Assembly (NCBI RefSeq): GCF_000328705.1
Contig: NC_019673.1
Location: 1,178,001-1,242,000 of the forward strand
DNA: 64,000 bases
Reading direction: 5' to 3'
Source of the DNA: Saccharothrix espanaensis DSM 44229
GTDB lineage: Bacteria > Actinomycetota > Actinomycetes > Mycobacteriales > Pseudonocardiaceae
The stretch's first letter is position 1. Each line of letters begins with the position of its first letter. Made by a program: the position numbers and the translations under genes. Below are positions 37,258 to 45,686 of this stretch, piece by piece. Under the pieces are notes generated by a model, which did no database searches, was not told the DNA's origin, and was given only the letters and a program-made list of their open reading frames with translations.

Positions 37258-38103
37258 ATGACGATTCTGGTGACCGGGGCGACCGGTGTGGTGGGGCGGA
37301 ACGTGGTGGCGCGGCTGGTGGCGGCCGGCGAGTCGGTGCGGGTGCTGTCGCGGCGGCCCGCGACCGGGCTGCCGCCGTCGGTCGAGGTGGTGGCGGGCGA
37401 CCTGCTGGAGCCGCGCGACGAGTGGTTCGCGGGCGTGGACCGGCTGTACCTGTTCCCGGCCGGGGACGGCGCGGTCGCGCGGCGGGCCGTCCGGTGCGGG
37501 GTGCGGCGGATCGTGGACCTGTCGGCCGCGTCGGTGACCATCGGGCTGTACGAGAACCCGGTGGAGGCGGCGGTCGAGGCGTCCGGCGCGGAGTGGACGC
37601 ACGTGCGGCCGGGCGGTTTCATGACCAACCTGCTGCCGGCGTGGGCCCCGTCGATCCGGGCCCGACGGGTGGTGCGCCACCCGTTCCCGGACGAGGCCGG
37701 CGTGCCGGTGCACGAGGCGGACGTCGCGGCGGTCGCGGTGGCGGCGTTGCTGGAGGACGGGCACGCCGGCCGGGCGTACACGCTGACCGGGCCGGAGCTG
37801 ATCACCAACCGGGACCAGGTGGCCGCGATCGCCGCCGCGCTGGGCGAGGAGGTCCGGTTCGAGGTGGTGTCCCGGGAGGTGGCGCGCGAGGAGATGCGGG
37901 CGCTGGGCGGGTTCGCCGCCGACCACGCCGACCTGCTGCTGGGCTTCGTGAACTACGGCGGCGGCGAGTCCTCCGGCGAGGGCTTCTCCGACGACGACTA
38001 CTCGGCCCTGCTCAAGCCCTGGCCGGACGTCGAGACCGTGCTGGGCCGCCCCGCCCGCTCCTACGCCCGGTGGGCGCGCGACCACCTGGCCGACTTCCGC
38101 TGA
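37258..38103 (+). CDS. NmrA-like NAD(P)-binding protein (atypical SDR)
   Basis: 281 residues. ILVTGATGVVGRNVVARLVA is the Rossmann GxxGxxG loop; VDLSAASVTIG and THVRPGGFMTN follow the NmrA/QOR2 pattern, without the classical YxxxK pair. These proteins sense or use NAD(P) and often answer to redox or quinone stress. The upstream inverted repeat suggests control by an unlinked or distant regulator. It lies alone, convergent with dinG. Confidence 0.87.
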   Translation: MTILVTGATGVVGRNVVARLVAAGESVRVLSRRPATGLPPSVEVVAGDLLEPRDEWFAGVDRLYLFPAGDGAVARRAVRCGVRRIVDLSAASVTIGLYENPVEAAVEASGAEWTHVRPGGFMTNLLPAWAPSIRARRVVRHPFPDEAGVPVHEADVAAVAVAALLEDGHAGRAYTLTGPELITNRDQVAAIAAALGEEVRFEVVSREVAREEMRALGGFAADHADLLLGFVNYGGGESSGEGFSDDDYSALLKPWPDVETVLGRPARSYARWARDHLADFR

Positions 38104-38121
38104 CGAATCCGCCGCCGAACC

Positions 38122-38150
38122 CGACCGGGCGCGGCGGCCGGCCCCGGTCG
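38122..38150. terminator. putative terminator after the NmrA-like gene
   Basis: CGACCGGG and CCCGGTCG (8 bp) around a GC-rich loop; further alternative pairings continue to about 38185. Confidence 0.4.
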
Positions 38151-38227
38151 ATCGGGGGCCCGGTCGGAGACCTCGCCACGTCCGGGTCACCGACACACCG
38201 GTGGCCGGCTCACCTCGGAGACACGAG

Positions 38228-40252
38228 CTAGTTCGCGGCGTCCAGGCGCTTGAGGGCGGCGCGGACGACCTCGGGGTCGTAGGTCGTCCAGAACGGCGGC
38301 AGCGACGCGCGCAGGAAGCCGCCGTAGCGGGCCGTCGCCAGGCGCGGGTCGAGGATCGCCACCACGCCCTTGTCGTTCATCGAGCGCAGCAGGCGTCCCG
38401 CGCCCTGCGCCAGCAGCAGGGCGGCGTGGGTCGCCGCCACGGTGAGGAAACCGTTGCCGCCGCGCGACTCCACGGCCTTCTGCCGGGCGGAGGCCAGCGG
38501 GTCGTCCGGGCGCGGGAACGGGATGCGGTCCATCACCACCAGTTGCAGCGCCGGCCCCGGCACGTCCACGCCCTGCCACAGCGACAACGTGCCGAACAGG
38601 CACGTCTTCGAGTCCTCGGCGAACCGCTTCACCAGCTGCCCGGTGGAGTCGTCGCCCTGGCACAGCACCGGGTAGTCGATCTTGCCGCGCAACGCCTCGG
38701 CCGCCGCCTTGGCCGCCCGCATCGAGGAGAACAGGCCCAGCGTCCGGCCGCCCGCCGCGTTCACCAGGCCCTCCAGCTCGTCCACGTAGGACGGTGGCAG
38801 GCCGTCGCGCCCCGGCGGGGGCAGGTGCCGGGCCACGTAGAGGATGCCGCTGCTGCCGTGCTCGAACGGCGAGCCCACGTCGAGGCCGGACCAGCGCGGA
38901 CCGCCGTTGTCCGACGGCACTTCCTTGTCGCTCGCGGTGCCCTCGGCCTTCTTCGCGCCCGACGCGGCCGGCAGCCCCCACTGGCGGGCCAGGGTGTCGA
39001 ACGTGCCGCCCAGGGTGAGCGTCGCGGAGGTCAGGATGGTGGTGCGCTTGCCGAACAGCCGCTCGCGCAGCAGCCCGCCGACGCCCAGCGGCGCGACGCG
39101 CAGCGACGGGGCCTTGGAGCGGTCGGCGAAGTCGCCGGACACCCAGACCACGTCGTGGTCGTCGTCGAACGCCGTCAGGATCCGCGCGGCGCAGTCGTGC
39201 ACGTCGTCCAGCAGCGAGCGCGCGAGCTTGCGGGACGTCGCGCCCTCGACGTCCTCCTTGCGCTCCGGCCCGAGCGAGGTGATGCAGGCGTGCGCGGCGT
39301 CCTTGGTCGCCCGCAGCGCACCGGTCAGCGCGGGCGGCAGCGCGTCCAGCCGGCCGACCGGCGCGTCCTCCAGGATCATCGCCAGGCCGTCGCTCGCCTC
39401 GGCCATCCGGTCGGCCACGTCCTGGTCGATGAGCCGGCCGCAGCGGCGGGCGGCGGTGGCGACCAGCGACGCGCTGAGCTCCTCGGTGGCCACCGACGTG
39501 ATGCGGTCGACCAGGTCGTGCGCCTCGTCGATCACCACCACGTCGTGGTCGGGCAGCACCTGGTAGCCCTCCAGGGCGTCGACGGCGAGCATCGCGTGGT
39601 TGGTGACCACGACGTCCGCCCGGCCGGCCTGCGCGCGGGCCCGCTCGGCGAAGCAGTCCACGCCGACCGGGCACTTCGCCACGCCCAGGCACTCGCGGGC
39701 GGTCACCGAGACCTGCCGCCACGACTGGTCGCTCACGCCCGGCACCAGCTCGTCGCGGTCACCGGTCTCGGTGTCCGACGACCACTCGTGCAGCCGCTTC
39801 ACCTCACGGCCCAGCCGGGACACCGTGAACGGGTCGAACAGGCCCGCTTCCTCCGGCTCGTCCGGCGCGCCGGTGTGCACCCGGTGCATGCACAGGTAGT
39901 TGCGCCGGCCCTTGAGGATCGCGAACCGGGGCTCGCGGCCCAGTTCTTTGCGCAGCGCCTTGGCCAGCCGGGGCAGGTCGCGGTCCACGAGCTGGCGCTG
40001 CAAGGCGATCGTCGCGGTGGAGATGACCACCGTTGACTCGGCGGCCACCGCGTGCCGGATCGCGGGCACCAGGTAGGCCAGCGACTTGCCGGTCCCGGTG
40101 CCCGCCTGCACGGCCAGGTGCTCGCCGGTCCGGATGGAGCGCTCGACCGCCTCGGCCATGTCCACCTGGCCCTCGCGCTCGGCTCCGCCCACCGCCTCCA
40201 CGGCCACGGCGAGCAGGGTCCTGGTGTCGGGGATGGCGGTGGTGGACGGCAC
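38228..40252 (-). CDS. dinG: DinG-family ATP-dependent DNA helicase (XPD-like, Fe-S)
   Basis: 674 residues from the GTG at 40252, chosen because TACCGT lies 6 nt upstream and homologous sequence starts there. Walker A is QAGTGTGKSLAYL and the DEAH box VVVIDEAHDLVD. Four cysteines in NYLCMHR, RECLG, AKCPV and VDCFAE fit the [4Fe-4S] cluster of XPD/DinG. Motif VI is GAGRLLRS. DinG unwinds 5-prime to 3-prime and resolves R-loops or repair intermediates. In M. tuberculosis dinG lies next to pncB; here about 5 kb of other genes separate them. Confidence 0.94.
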   Translation of the reverse strand: MPSTTAIPDTRTLLAVAVEAVGGAEREGQVDMAEAVERSIRTGEHLAVQAGTGTGKSLAYLVPAIRHAVAAESTVVISTATIALQRQLVDRDLPRLAKALRKELGREPRFAILKGRRNYLCMHRVHTGAPDEPEEAGLFDPFTVSRLGREVKRLHEWSSDTETGDRDELVPGVSDQSWRQVSVTARECLGVAKCPVGVDCFAERARAQAGRADVVVTNHAMLAVDALEGYQVLPDHDVVVIDEAHDLVDRITSVATEELSASLVATAARRCGRLIDQDVADRMAEASDGLAMILEDAPVGRLDALPPALTGALRATKDAAHACITSLGPERKEDVEGATSRKLARSLLDDVHDCAARILTAFDDDHDVVWVSGDFADRSKAPSLRVAPLGVGGLLRERLFGKRTTILTSATLTLGGTFDTLARQWGLPAASGAKKAEGTASDKEVPSDNGGPRWSGLDVGSPFEHGSSGILYVARHLPPPGRDGLPPSYVDELEGLVNAAGGRTLGLFSSMRAAKAAAEALRGKIDYPVLCQGDDSTGQLVKRFAEDSKTCLFGTLSLWQGVDVPGPALQLVVMDRIPFPRPDDPLASARQKAVESRGGNGFLTVAATHAALLLAQGAGRLLRSMNDKGVVAILDPRLATARYGGFLRASLPPFWTTYDPEVVRAALKRLDAAN

Positions 40253-40258
40253 GGTGAG

Positions 40259-40264
40259 ACGGTA
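40259..40264 (-). promoter_or_regulatory. putative leaderless -10 hexamer of dinG
   Basis: TACCGT on the minus strand, 6 nt before the GTG at 40252. Confidence 0.5.
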
Positions 40265-40277
40265 CCCGGCGGTGCCC

Positions 40278-40946
40278 TCAGGACGCGGCCAGCACCCGCC
40301 GGCCGAGCTCGACCACTGCTCGGCGGTGCCCTTCGGCGAGTTGGGCGTTCGGGTCGTGCCGCGCGGCGACGATCTCCCGCACCGGCCCGGCCAGGTCGGT
40401 CCAGTGCGCGGCGGCCAGTTCACCGGCCCGCGACTTGCCCACGATCTCGCCGGTGCGGATGGTGTGCCACAGCCGCGCGGGCCCCAAACCCAGCCACAGC
40501 ACGCCATCCCGGAACACCGGACCGGTCGCCGCCGCCGCGTGGTCGAGCAGTGGCTGCCAGTACTCGCGCAGGTTCGTGCGGCAGTAGTCGGCGACTTCCG
40601 CCGCGGTGACGGGGAAGTGCGGGCGCGCGCCGCGCAATGTCCGGGAGTACAGGTTCAGCTGGTGGCGCAACACGGGCGTGAGTTGGGCGGGTGGGTCCGC
40701 GTGCAGTTCGCCGTCACGGGCCCACGGGCCGGGTTCGCCGTCGACCAGGTACGCCACGTCCAGCTCGGGCGTCAGCGCGGCGGACAGCGCCGCCAGGTCG
40801 GTCTCGGTGGGCGTGCGGGACAGCTCCACCACGAGGTCGAGGTCGGATCCCGGTGCGAGGTCGTCGAGCGTGGCGGACCCCACCACGTGCACCGCGACGA
40901 CCAGGCCCGGGGCCGACCGGTCCAGCAGCGCCAAGTGCCCGGTCAC
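40278..40946 (-). CDS. AadA-like nucleotidyltransferase (DUF4111-type)
   Basis: 222 residues from the GTG at 40946, whose GTGA overlap with the bioY stop is preferred over the GTG at 40967. VVGSATLDDLAPGSDLDLVV is the nucleotidyltransferase GS-x-GSDxDxxV signature, and the C-terminal half (YCRTNLREYWQPLL, HTIRTGEIVGKSRAG) matches the helical domain of aminoglycoside 3-prime-prime adenylyltransferases. It may modify an aminoglycoside, though many chromosomal homologues have no proven resistance role. It is co-transcribed with bioY. Confidence 0.83.
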   Translation of the reverse strand: MTGHLALLDRSAPGLVVAVHVVGSATLDDLAPGSDLDLVVELSRTPTETDLAALSAALTPELDVAYLVDGEPGPWARDGELHADPPAQLTPVLRHQLNLYSRTLRGARPHFPVTAAEVADYCRTNLREYWQPLLDHAAAATGPVFRDGVLWLGLGPARLWHTIRTGEIVGKSRAGELAAAHWTDLAGPVREIVAARHDPNAQLAEGHRRAVVELGRRVLAAS

Positions 40947-41515
40947 TTCCGCTTGACGAGAGCCCACGCGGCCGGCAACAGGCCCGCCGCGAGCGCGATC
41001 TTCAGCGCGTCACCGAACAGGAACGGGGTCACGCCCAGCGAGAGCGCCTTGCCGAAGCTCACGTTGGCCGCCGCCATCAGCCACGGCACGCCGAACGCGT
41101 AGATCACCAGGTTGCCCACGGCCATCGTGCCGACCGTGCGCAACGGGGTGCGGTCGCCGCCGCGGCCGGCCAGGTGGCCCACCAGGACGCCGGCGAACAC
41201 GAAGCCCACCACGTAGCCCAGCGACGCGGGCATCCCGGAGGACGCGCCCTGGAACCACGGCACCCCGGCCACGCCCGCGATCAGGTAGAGCACCATCGCC
41301 GCGCCGCCGCGCTGCCACCCGAGGGCCGCGCCGACCAGCAGGGCGGCGAACGTCTGGCCGGTGAGCGGCACCGGGCTGCCCGGCACGGGCAGGGCGATCT
41401 GCGCGGCCAGCCCGGTCAGGCCGGCGCCCGCGACGACCAGCGCGATGTCGCGGGCCAGCGCACCGGGGACCAGGTCGGCCAGCACGCGGCGGCCGTTGAC
41501 GGCGAGGACGGACAC
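40943..41515 (-). CDS. bioY: biotin transporter substrate-binding subunit BioY
   Basis: 190 residues from a GTG at 41515 with GGAGG 5 nt upstream; longer starts lack a site. Six membrane helices; landmarks are PLTGQTFAALLVGAALGW, YLIAGVAGVPWF and GYVVGFVFAGVLVG, which are typical BioY motifs for biotin binding in the S component of an ECF transporter. No ecfA/T gene is adjacent, so it may act alone or with a shared module. Confidence 0.95.
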   Translation of the reverse strand: MSVLAVNGRRVLADLVPGALARDIALVVAGAGLTGLAAQIALPVPGSPVPLTGQTFAALLVGAALGWQRGGAAMVLYLIAGVAGVPWFQGASSGMPASLGYVVGFVFAGVLVGHLAGRGGDRTPLRTVGTMAVGNLVIYAFGVPWLMAAANVSFGKALSLGVTPFLFGDALKIALAAGLLPAAWALVKRK

Positions 41516-41544
41516 AGGGACCTCCAGGGATCGACTCGGACCGA

Positions 41545-41591
41545 GGTTAACCAACGATCACTTCCCCGGTCTTTGTCGGAGGTCTACAAAG
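41545..41591. promoter_or_regulatory. palindromes upstream of bioY
   Basis: GGTTAACC (41545-41552) and CTTTGT (41571-41576)/ACAAAG (41586-41591) lie 30-76 bp before the bioY start. Candidate operators; a biotin-responsive regulator is only a guess. Confidence 0.35.
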
Positions 41592-41707
41592 TCGCCCACG
41601 TCACGCCGGCGGTCCCGCACCGTGGAACTCCTCACCCGTGGAGGGCGACCTTTCCGCCCGGCCGCTCGGTGTTGCGGCGCGTCTTGGTCCAGCCGTCGCG
41701 TCCCGCA

Positions 41708-42240
41708 TCAGCGTGCCGAGCAGCTGCATCCAACATGGGTGTCGAGGCTGAACCCCGTGCGCCACTCCGCCGTGAGCAGGTGCACGCCGAGTTCGAAGTT
41801 CTCCAGCAGCGACCCGCGCCACGGCTGCCCGGTCGGCGTCGGCGTGCCGGCCCATCCACAGCGCGACCGTGCGGTAGGCGTCGTTGAGGGCGTCGCAGTT
41901 GACGGTCCGGTCGTCGGAGTCGTCGTCGACGATCCAGACGTGCGCGAGCGGGAACGTGGTGCGCAGGTTAGGTCAGCAACGCGGCGCTCATCGTCAGGGC
42001 GAGGCCCTGGGTGAACCCGAGCACGTCGAGGCTCACGACGCCGCCGGACCGGCCCCGGACACCACCCCGCACGTCGGGGCGGCGGGTTCCCTGGGGCTGG
42101 CGCGTCATCGCCGGGTCGCCGGCCACGCGAACGCGACCAGCGCGGCCTCCGCCGTCCGGTAAGCGCGCTGCGCGACCACCAGCCCCACCGCCGCCACGGC
42201 CAGGGGCGCTATCCCCCGATCGAGACGTTCGGTCCGAGGC
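41708..42240 (-). pseudogene. remnant of a membrane GT2-family glycosyltransferase
   Basis: The region 41516-42519 has no intact gene. On the minus strand, 41969 downwards reads NLRTTFPLAHVWIVDDDSDD, the first Asp motif of processive GT2 enzymes, then an internally deleted CDALNDAYRTVALWMGRHA. After a frame change near 41823 it reads GSLLENFELGVHLLTAEWRT and FSLDTHV, the later ED-containing acceptor/product region, ending in a stop at 41708. Upstream, two frames carry hydrophobic pieces (VAAVGLVVAQRAYRTAEAAL, LGFTQGLALTMSAALLT) that may be its membrane helix. Deletions and frameshifts make it non-functional. 42240-42519 holds only leader sequence for the next gene. Confidence 0.7.
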
Positions 42241-42519
42241 ATGGCACACGCCGCTGAACAGGTTCCTTCATCCGACCGGGGGCCGCCCAATGGGGCTACC
42301 CGGAGGACATCGGCCCGGAAAGCGGTGATCCGCATCGCCGGATCGGGTGACAACGTGAAGTTCTTTCGACGTAGGGGCCGACTCTGGGTGGTCGTAGTTG
42401 GGCGGTTCGAGTGGAGGCCGTCCTCCTTTGCGGTCAGCACCCCTTAATCCGACGGGTGGAACGCCGATAGGGGCAAATGCTCGATCAGAGTGGTCGAGCC
42501 CTGTGGGGAAGGGAGTTCC

Positions 42520-43284
42520 ATGCGCGTCCGAATGACGGGCCTGGCCGGACTGGTCGCCCTCGCGGCGCTCCTGGCCGGCGTCCCGCCCGCCGCCGCGGCC
42601 CCCGGCGACGCCTCCGCCGCCGGCGTGCGAGCGGGCCTGTCGCTGCTGGGCGGCGAGGCGCTCGCGGCCGGCCCGTTCGCCGCCGCGACCGCCGACGGGC
42701 CCACGACCGGCACGTTCGCCGGCGTCGCCCTGCCCGACCTGCTCGCCACGGGCGTGATCACCACCGCCGCGTCCCGCGACGAGGGCACCGGCGCGGTCGG
42801 GTCCCGGGCGAGCACCGCCGACGTGCGGCTGGACCTGCTGGCCTCGGTCACCGGCGGCATCTCCGCCACCGCCGTCGAAGCCGGGTGCTCGGCCACCCAG
42901 AAGGGCGTCGCCGGCACCACCGAGCTGGTCGGGCTCGACCTCGGCCGGCTCGGCGAGGTCGACGCCCGACCCGCGCCCAACACCGTTGTCGACGTCGAGC
43001 TGCTGGGCGTGGACATCGCCCGGATCGTGCTCAACGAGCAGACCGCCGACCCGGACGGCGGCCTGACCGTCAACGCCGTGCACCTGTCCCTGCTCGGCGG
43101 CGTGCTCGGCTCGATCGGCACCGGCGACGTGGTGCTGTCCTCGGCGACCTGCGGCCCGGCCGGCCTGCCGATCCCGGTGGCCTCCGGCGCGGGCCTGTGG
43201 ATCGGGCTGGCCGGGCTCGCCGTGGCCGCCGTCCCGGTCACCGTGGTCGCGCTGCGCCGCGGCCGCGAGAACCCGGCGGTCTGA
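42520..43284 (+). CDS. exported anchor-P-like protein with C-terminal membrane anchor
   Basis: 254 residues. Signal peptide LAGLVALAALLAGVPPAAAA, then a beta-rich extracellular domain with SASRASTADVRLDLL-type strands, a single-Cys pair (AGCSAT, SATCGP), VHLSLLGGVLGSIGTGDVVL and finally a membrane helix LWIGLAGLAVAAVPVTVVAL followed by RRGRE. The layout fits the choice-of-anchor P secreted family of actinobacteria. GGGAAGGGAG precedes the ATG. A 52-residue gene begins 1 nt after its stop. Function unknown. Confidence 0.75.
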   Translation: MRVRMTGLAGLVALAALLAGVPPAAAAPGDASAAGVRAGLSLLGGEALAAGPFAAATADGPTTGTFAGVALPDLLATGVITTAASRDEGTGAVGSRASTADVRLDLLASVTGGISATAVEAGCSATQKGVAGTTELVGLDLGRLGEVDARPAPNTVVDVELLGVDIARIVLNEQTADPDGGLTVNAVHLSLLGGVLGSIGTGDVVLSSATCGPAGLPIPVASGAGLWIGLAGLAVAAVPVTVVALRRGRENPAV

Positions 43285-43285
43285 G

Positions 43286-43444
43286 GTGTACAAGGTGCTC
43301 GGGATCGCCGCCGGCACCGGCCTGGGCTCGCTCGCGATGACCGGCGCGGGCGTGACGCGGTGCGTGGCCGCAGGCGTGGTGTTGCCGGCGGGCGTGTTGC
43401 CGGCCCACGCCGCCCGTCGCCGCCGCGCCGCCCCGGGCGCCTGA
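43286..43444 (+). CDS. tiny hydrophobic protein coupled to the anchor-P-like gene
   Basis: 52 residues from a GTG 1 nt after the preceding stop. It is one Gly/Ala/Val-rich segment (VAAGVVLPAGVLPA) ending in a basic RRRRAAPGA tail, so it resembles a single-helix membrane peptide. No family is recognised. The tight coupling and clean reading frame support it, but the composition could arise by chance in such GC-rich DNA. Confidence 0.4.
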   Translation: MYKVLGIAAGTGLGSLAMTGAGVTRCVAAGVVLPAGVLPAHAARRRRAAPGA

Positions 43445-43449
43445 TGCGA

Positions 43450-43500
43450 GCGGTGTCCGGCCGCCGTGCCCCACCGGTATCGCGGGACACCGGACACCGC
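43450..43500. promoter_or_regulatory. inverted repeat upstream of wecB
   Basis: GCGGTGTCCGG (43450-43460) and CCGGACACCGC (43490-43500) pair perfectly over 11 bp around a 29-nt loop. It is either a terminator of the anchor-P unit or an operator of wecB. Confidence 0.45.
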
Positions 43501-43562
43501 GGTCCCCAAGTCGACGCGCCGCGCGGTCCGCACCGCGGCGCCCCCTGCGACGAAGGAGCGAT

Positions 43563-44720
43563 GTGAAGGAAGTACTGCTGCTCGCCGGCACCCGCCCCGA
43601 GGCGGTGAAGATCGCGCCGGTCGCCCTGGCGCTGGCCGACCACCCGGTGCTGCGCCCGCTGATCGTCCACAGCGGACAGCACGAGGGCCTGGTGGAACAG
43701 GCGCTCGGCGCGTTCGACCTCAAGCCCGACATCGTGCTGACCACCCCGCGGGTGACCGGCAGCCAGGCCGAGCTGGTCGCCGCGCTGGTGCCCGCGCTCG
43801 ACCAGGTGCTCCGGGTGCGCGACCCGGCCGTCGTGCTGGTGCAGGGTGACACCACCACCGCGCTGGCCGGCGCGCTCGCCGCGTTCTGGCGCGGGATCCC
43901 GGTGGCGCACCTGGAAGCCGGGCTGCGCACCGGCGACCTGGCCGGGCCGTTCCCCGAGGAGGGCACCCGGCAGATGATCGCCCGGATCGCCGCGCTGCAC
44001 CTCGCGCCGACCGACGACGCGGCCACGGCGCTGGTGGGGGAGGCGCTGCCGGCCGCCGAGATCGTGGTCACCGGCAACACGGTGGTGGACGCGGTGCGCC
44101 GGGTGGCCGCCGCCGCCCTGCCGGTGCGCGACCCGGCGCTGGCCGCGCTGGAAGCCGACCTCGACGCGACCGGTGACCGGCTGGTGCTGGTCACGGTGCA
44201 CCGCCGGGAGTCCTGGGGCGCGCCGCTGGAACGCGTGCTGCACGCCGTGCGGGCGCTGGTCGACCGGCACCCCGACGTGCGGGTGCTGCTGCCCGCGCAC
44301 CCGAACCCGGCGCTGCGCGCGACCGCCCGGCAGGTGTTGGGCGGTCACGCCCGGATCGTGGTCGGTGAACCCCTGGACTACCCCGACCTGGTGCGGGCCC
44401 TGCGCCGGTCCGCGCTGGTGCTCACCGATTCCGGCGGCATCCAGGAGGAGGCCCCGTCGTTCGGCGTGCCGGTGCTGGTGCTGCGCTCGGCCACCGAGCG
44501 GATGTCCGCCGTGGACGCCGGCTGCGCGTGGCTGGTCGGCACCGACACCACCCGGATCCTGGCCGAGGCGGGCTGGATCCTCGGGTCCCGGCTGCGGTTG
44601 CCGCCGGGGCGCAACCCGTTCGGCGACGGCCGGGCCGCGATCCGGGTGCGCGGCGCGCTGGAACGGCTGGTGGGCTCGCCCGCGCTCCTCGCGCCGCTCC
44701 CGGTGCGCGCCCGCCGGTGA
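43563..44720 (+). CDS. wecB: UDP-N-acetylglucosamine 2-epimerase (non-hydrolysing)
   Basis: 385 residues, GT-B-like fold. LLLAGTRPEAVKIAPVALAL, VLVQGDTTTALAGALAAFW, VAHLEAGLRTGD, VHRRESWG and LTDSGGIQEEAPSFGVPVLV are all diagnostic. It interconverts UDP-GlcNAc and UDP-ManNAc for surface polysaccharide or teichoic-type polymers. AAGGAG precedes the GTG start. No ManNAc dehydrogenase or transferase is adjacent, but the GT2 remnant and exported proteins around it suggest a former envelope-glycan locus. Confidence 0.95.
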   Translation: MKEVLLLAGTRPEAVKIAPVALALADHPVLRPLIVHSGQHEGLVEQALGAFDLKPDIVLTTPRVTGSQAELVAALVPALDQVLRVRDPAVVLVQGDTTTALAGALAAFWRGIPVAHLEAGLRTGDLAGPFPEEGTRQMIARIAALHLAPTDDAATALVGEALPAAEIVVTGNTVVDAVRRVAAAALPVRDPALAALEADLDATGDRLVLVTVHRRESWGAPLERVLHAVRALVDRHPDVRVLLPAHPNPALRATARQVLGGHARIVVGEPLDYPDLVRALRRSALVLTDSGGIQEEAPSFGVPVLVLRSATERMSAVDAGCAWLVGTDTTRILAEAGWILGSRLRLPPGRNPFGDGRAAIRVRGALERLVGSPALLAPLPVRARR

Positions 44721-44851
44721 TGGCGCAGCGTGACCGCTCACTCGATCAGGTACTCAATTTCGCCCCGAGGGTGACATGTCGCAAGGCGGGGCAGCGCACG
44801 TCCCGTGCCGATCGATCATTCCGTGGGAACGCAATTCGAGAAGGGCACCCC

Positions 44852-45508
44852 ATGAACCACATCCTCGCGCGCCGAGCCGGGGCGGTGGCCGCTGCGCTGG
44901 CGCTCTGCCTGGTCGGCGCGCCCGCCCAGGCGGCCACCCCGCCGGGCGTCGCGTCCGCCGGTTCGGCCGACTTCACGCGGGCGGGACGGCACGTCGTCGT
45001 GCCCGCGCTCGCGCCGTGCTCGGTCGGCGGGCCCACCACCGCCTCGTCGAGCGCGGTCGCCGAGGCGGGCATCCGGTTCGGCGCGGGCAGCTCCACCTGC
45101 ACCACCACGGTGATCGACGCGCAGAACAACACCACCGAGACCAGGTCCTCCGCCCAGGGCGTCGACTTCGAGCTCTCGGCGCTGACGACCGCGGGCGGCG
45201 CGCGGCTCAAGGTCGGCCGCTGGCAGGTCTCCTGCACCGGCCGGGAGGACGGCACCGCGGCCGGCTGGGAGCTGGAGGGCCTCAGCGGGTTCCCGGGGCT
45301 GCCCAAGGACATCCCGGCGAACTACCGCTACGAGGTGAAGGGCTCGACCGGCGTGGTGCTGGCCGAGATCACCTTCAGCGAGGTCCTGCTGCCCGAGCCG
45401 AACGACGGCAGCCTGACCATGAACCTCATGCACCTGCGCTTCGCCGAGGCGTCCGGCGCCACCGGTGACGTCGTGGTCGGCGCGGCCTCCTGCTCACCGA
45501 CCCCGTGA
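44852..45508 (+). CDS. secreted anchor-P-like protein without membrane anchor
   Basis: 218 residues. Signal peptide GAVAAALALCLVGAPAQA, then a beta-rich domain with SADFTRAGRHVVV, two pairs of cysteines (APCSVGG, SSTCTTT, VSCTGR, AASCSPTP) and LTMNLMHLRFAEASGATGDV, echoing VHLSLLGGVL...GTGDVVL of the protein at 42520. It ends right after the last strand with no membrane helix. GAGAAGG lies before the ATG. Function unknown; probably extracellular. Confidence 0.75.
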   Translation: MNHILARRAGAVAAALALCLVGAPAQAATPPGVASAGSADFTRAGRHVVVPALAPCSVGGPTTASSSAVAEAGIRFGAGSSTCTTTVIDAQNNTTETRSSAQGVDFELSALTTAGGARLKVGRWQVSCTGREDGTAAGWELEGLSGFPGLPKDIPANYRYEVKGSTGVVLAEITFSEVLLPEPNDGSLTMNLMHLRFAEASGATGDVVVGAASCSPTP

Positions 45509-45514
45509 CCCCGT

Positions 45515-45544
45515 CCCGGCCCCGCCCGTCGCGGCGGGGCCGGG
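45515..45544 (+). terminator. terminator after the exported protein gene
   Basis: CCCGGCCCCGCC and GGCGGGGCCGGG pair perfectly (12 bp) around a 6-nt loop. Confidence 0.7.
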
Positions 45545-45567
45545 TGTCCCGTCAGCCGGTCTGCGAG

Positions 45568-45619
45568 GCCGGTTCGTTCGGCCGGTTCGTTCGGCCGGTT
45601 CGTCCGGCCCGTTCGTGGG
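45568..45619. repeat. four-copy 13-bp tandem repeat
   Basis: GCCGGTTCGTTCG at 45568, 45581, 45594 (one change) and 45607 (degenerate). It lies between the terminator and the convergent pncA gene. Confidence 0.7.
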
Positions 45620-45686
45620 GCTGGGTGTCGGTTCGGCCGGTCTGCGGGGGCCGGGTCGGCGTGTGGCGCACCAGGCGGGGAGTGGG

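Noticed and set aside
41601..41855. 84-codon minus-strand ORF beginning MGRHADADRAAV
   Set aside because: It is one frame through the frameshifted glycosyltransferase remnant and not an independent gene.
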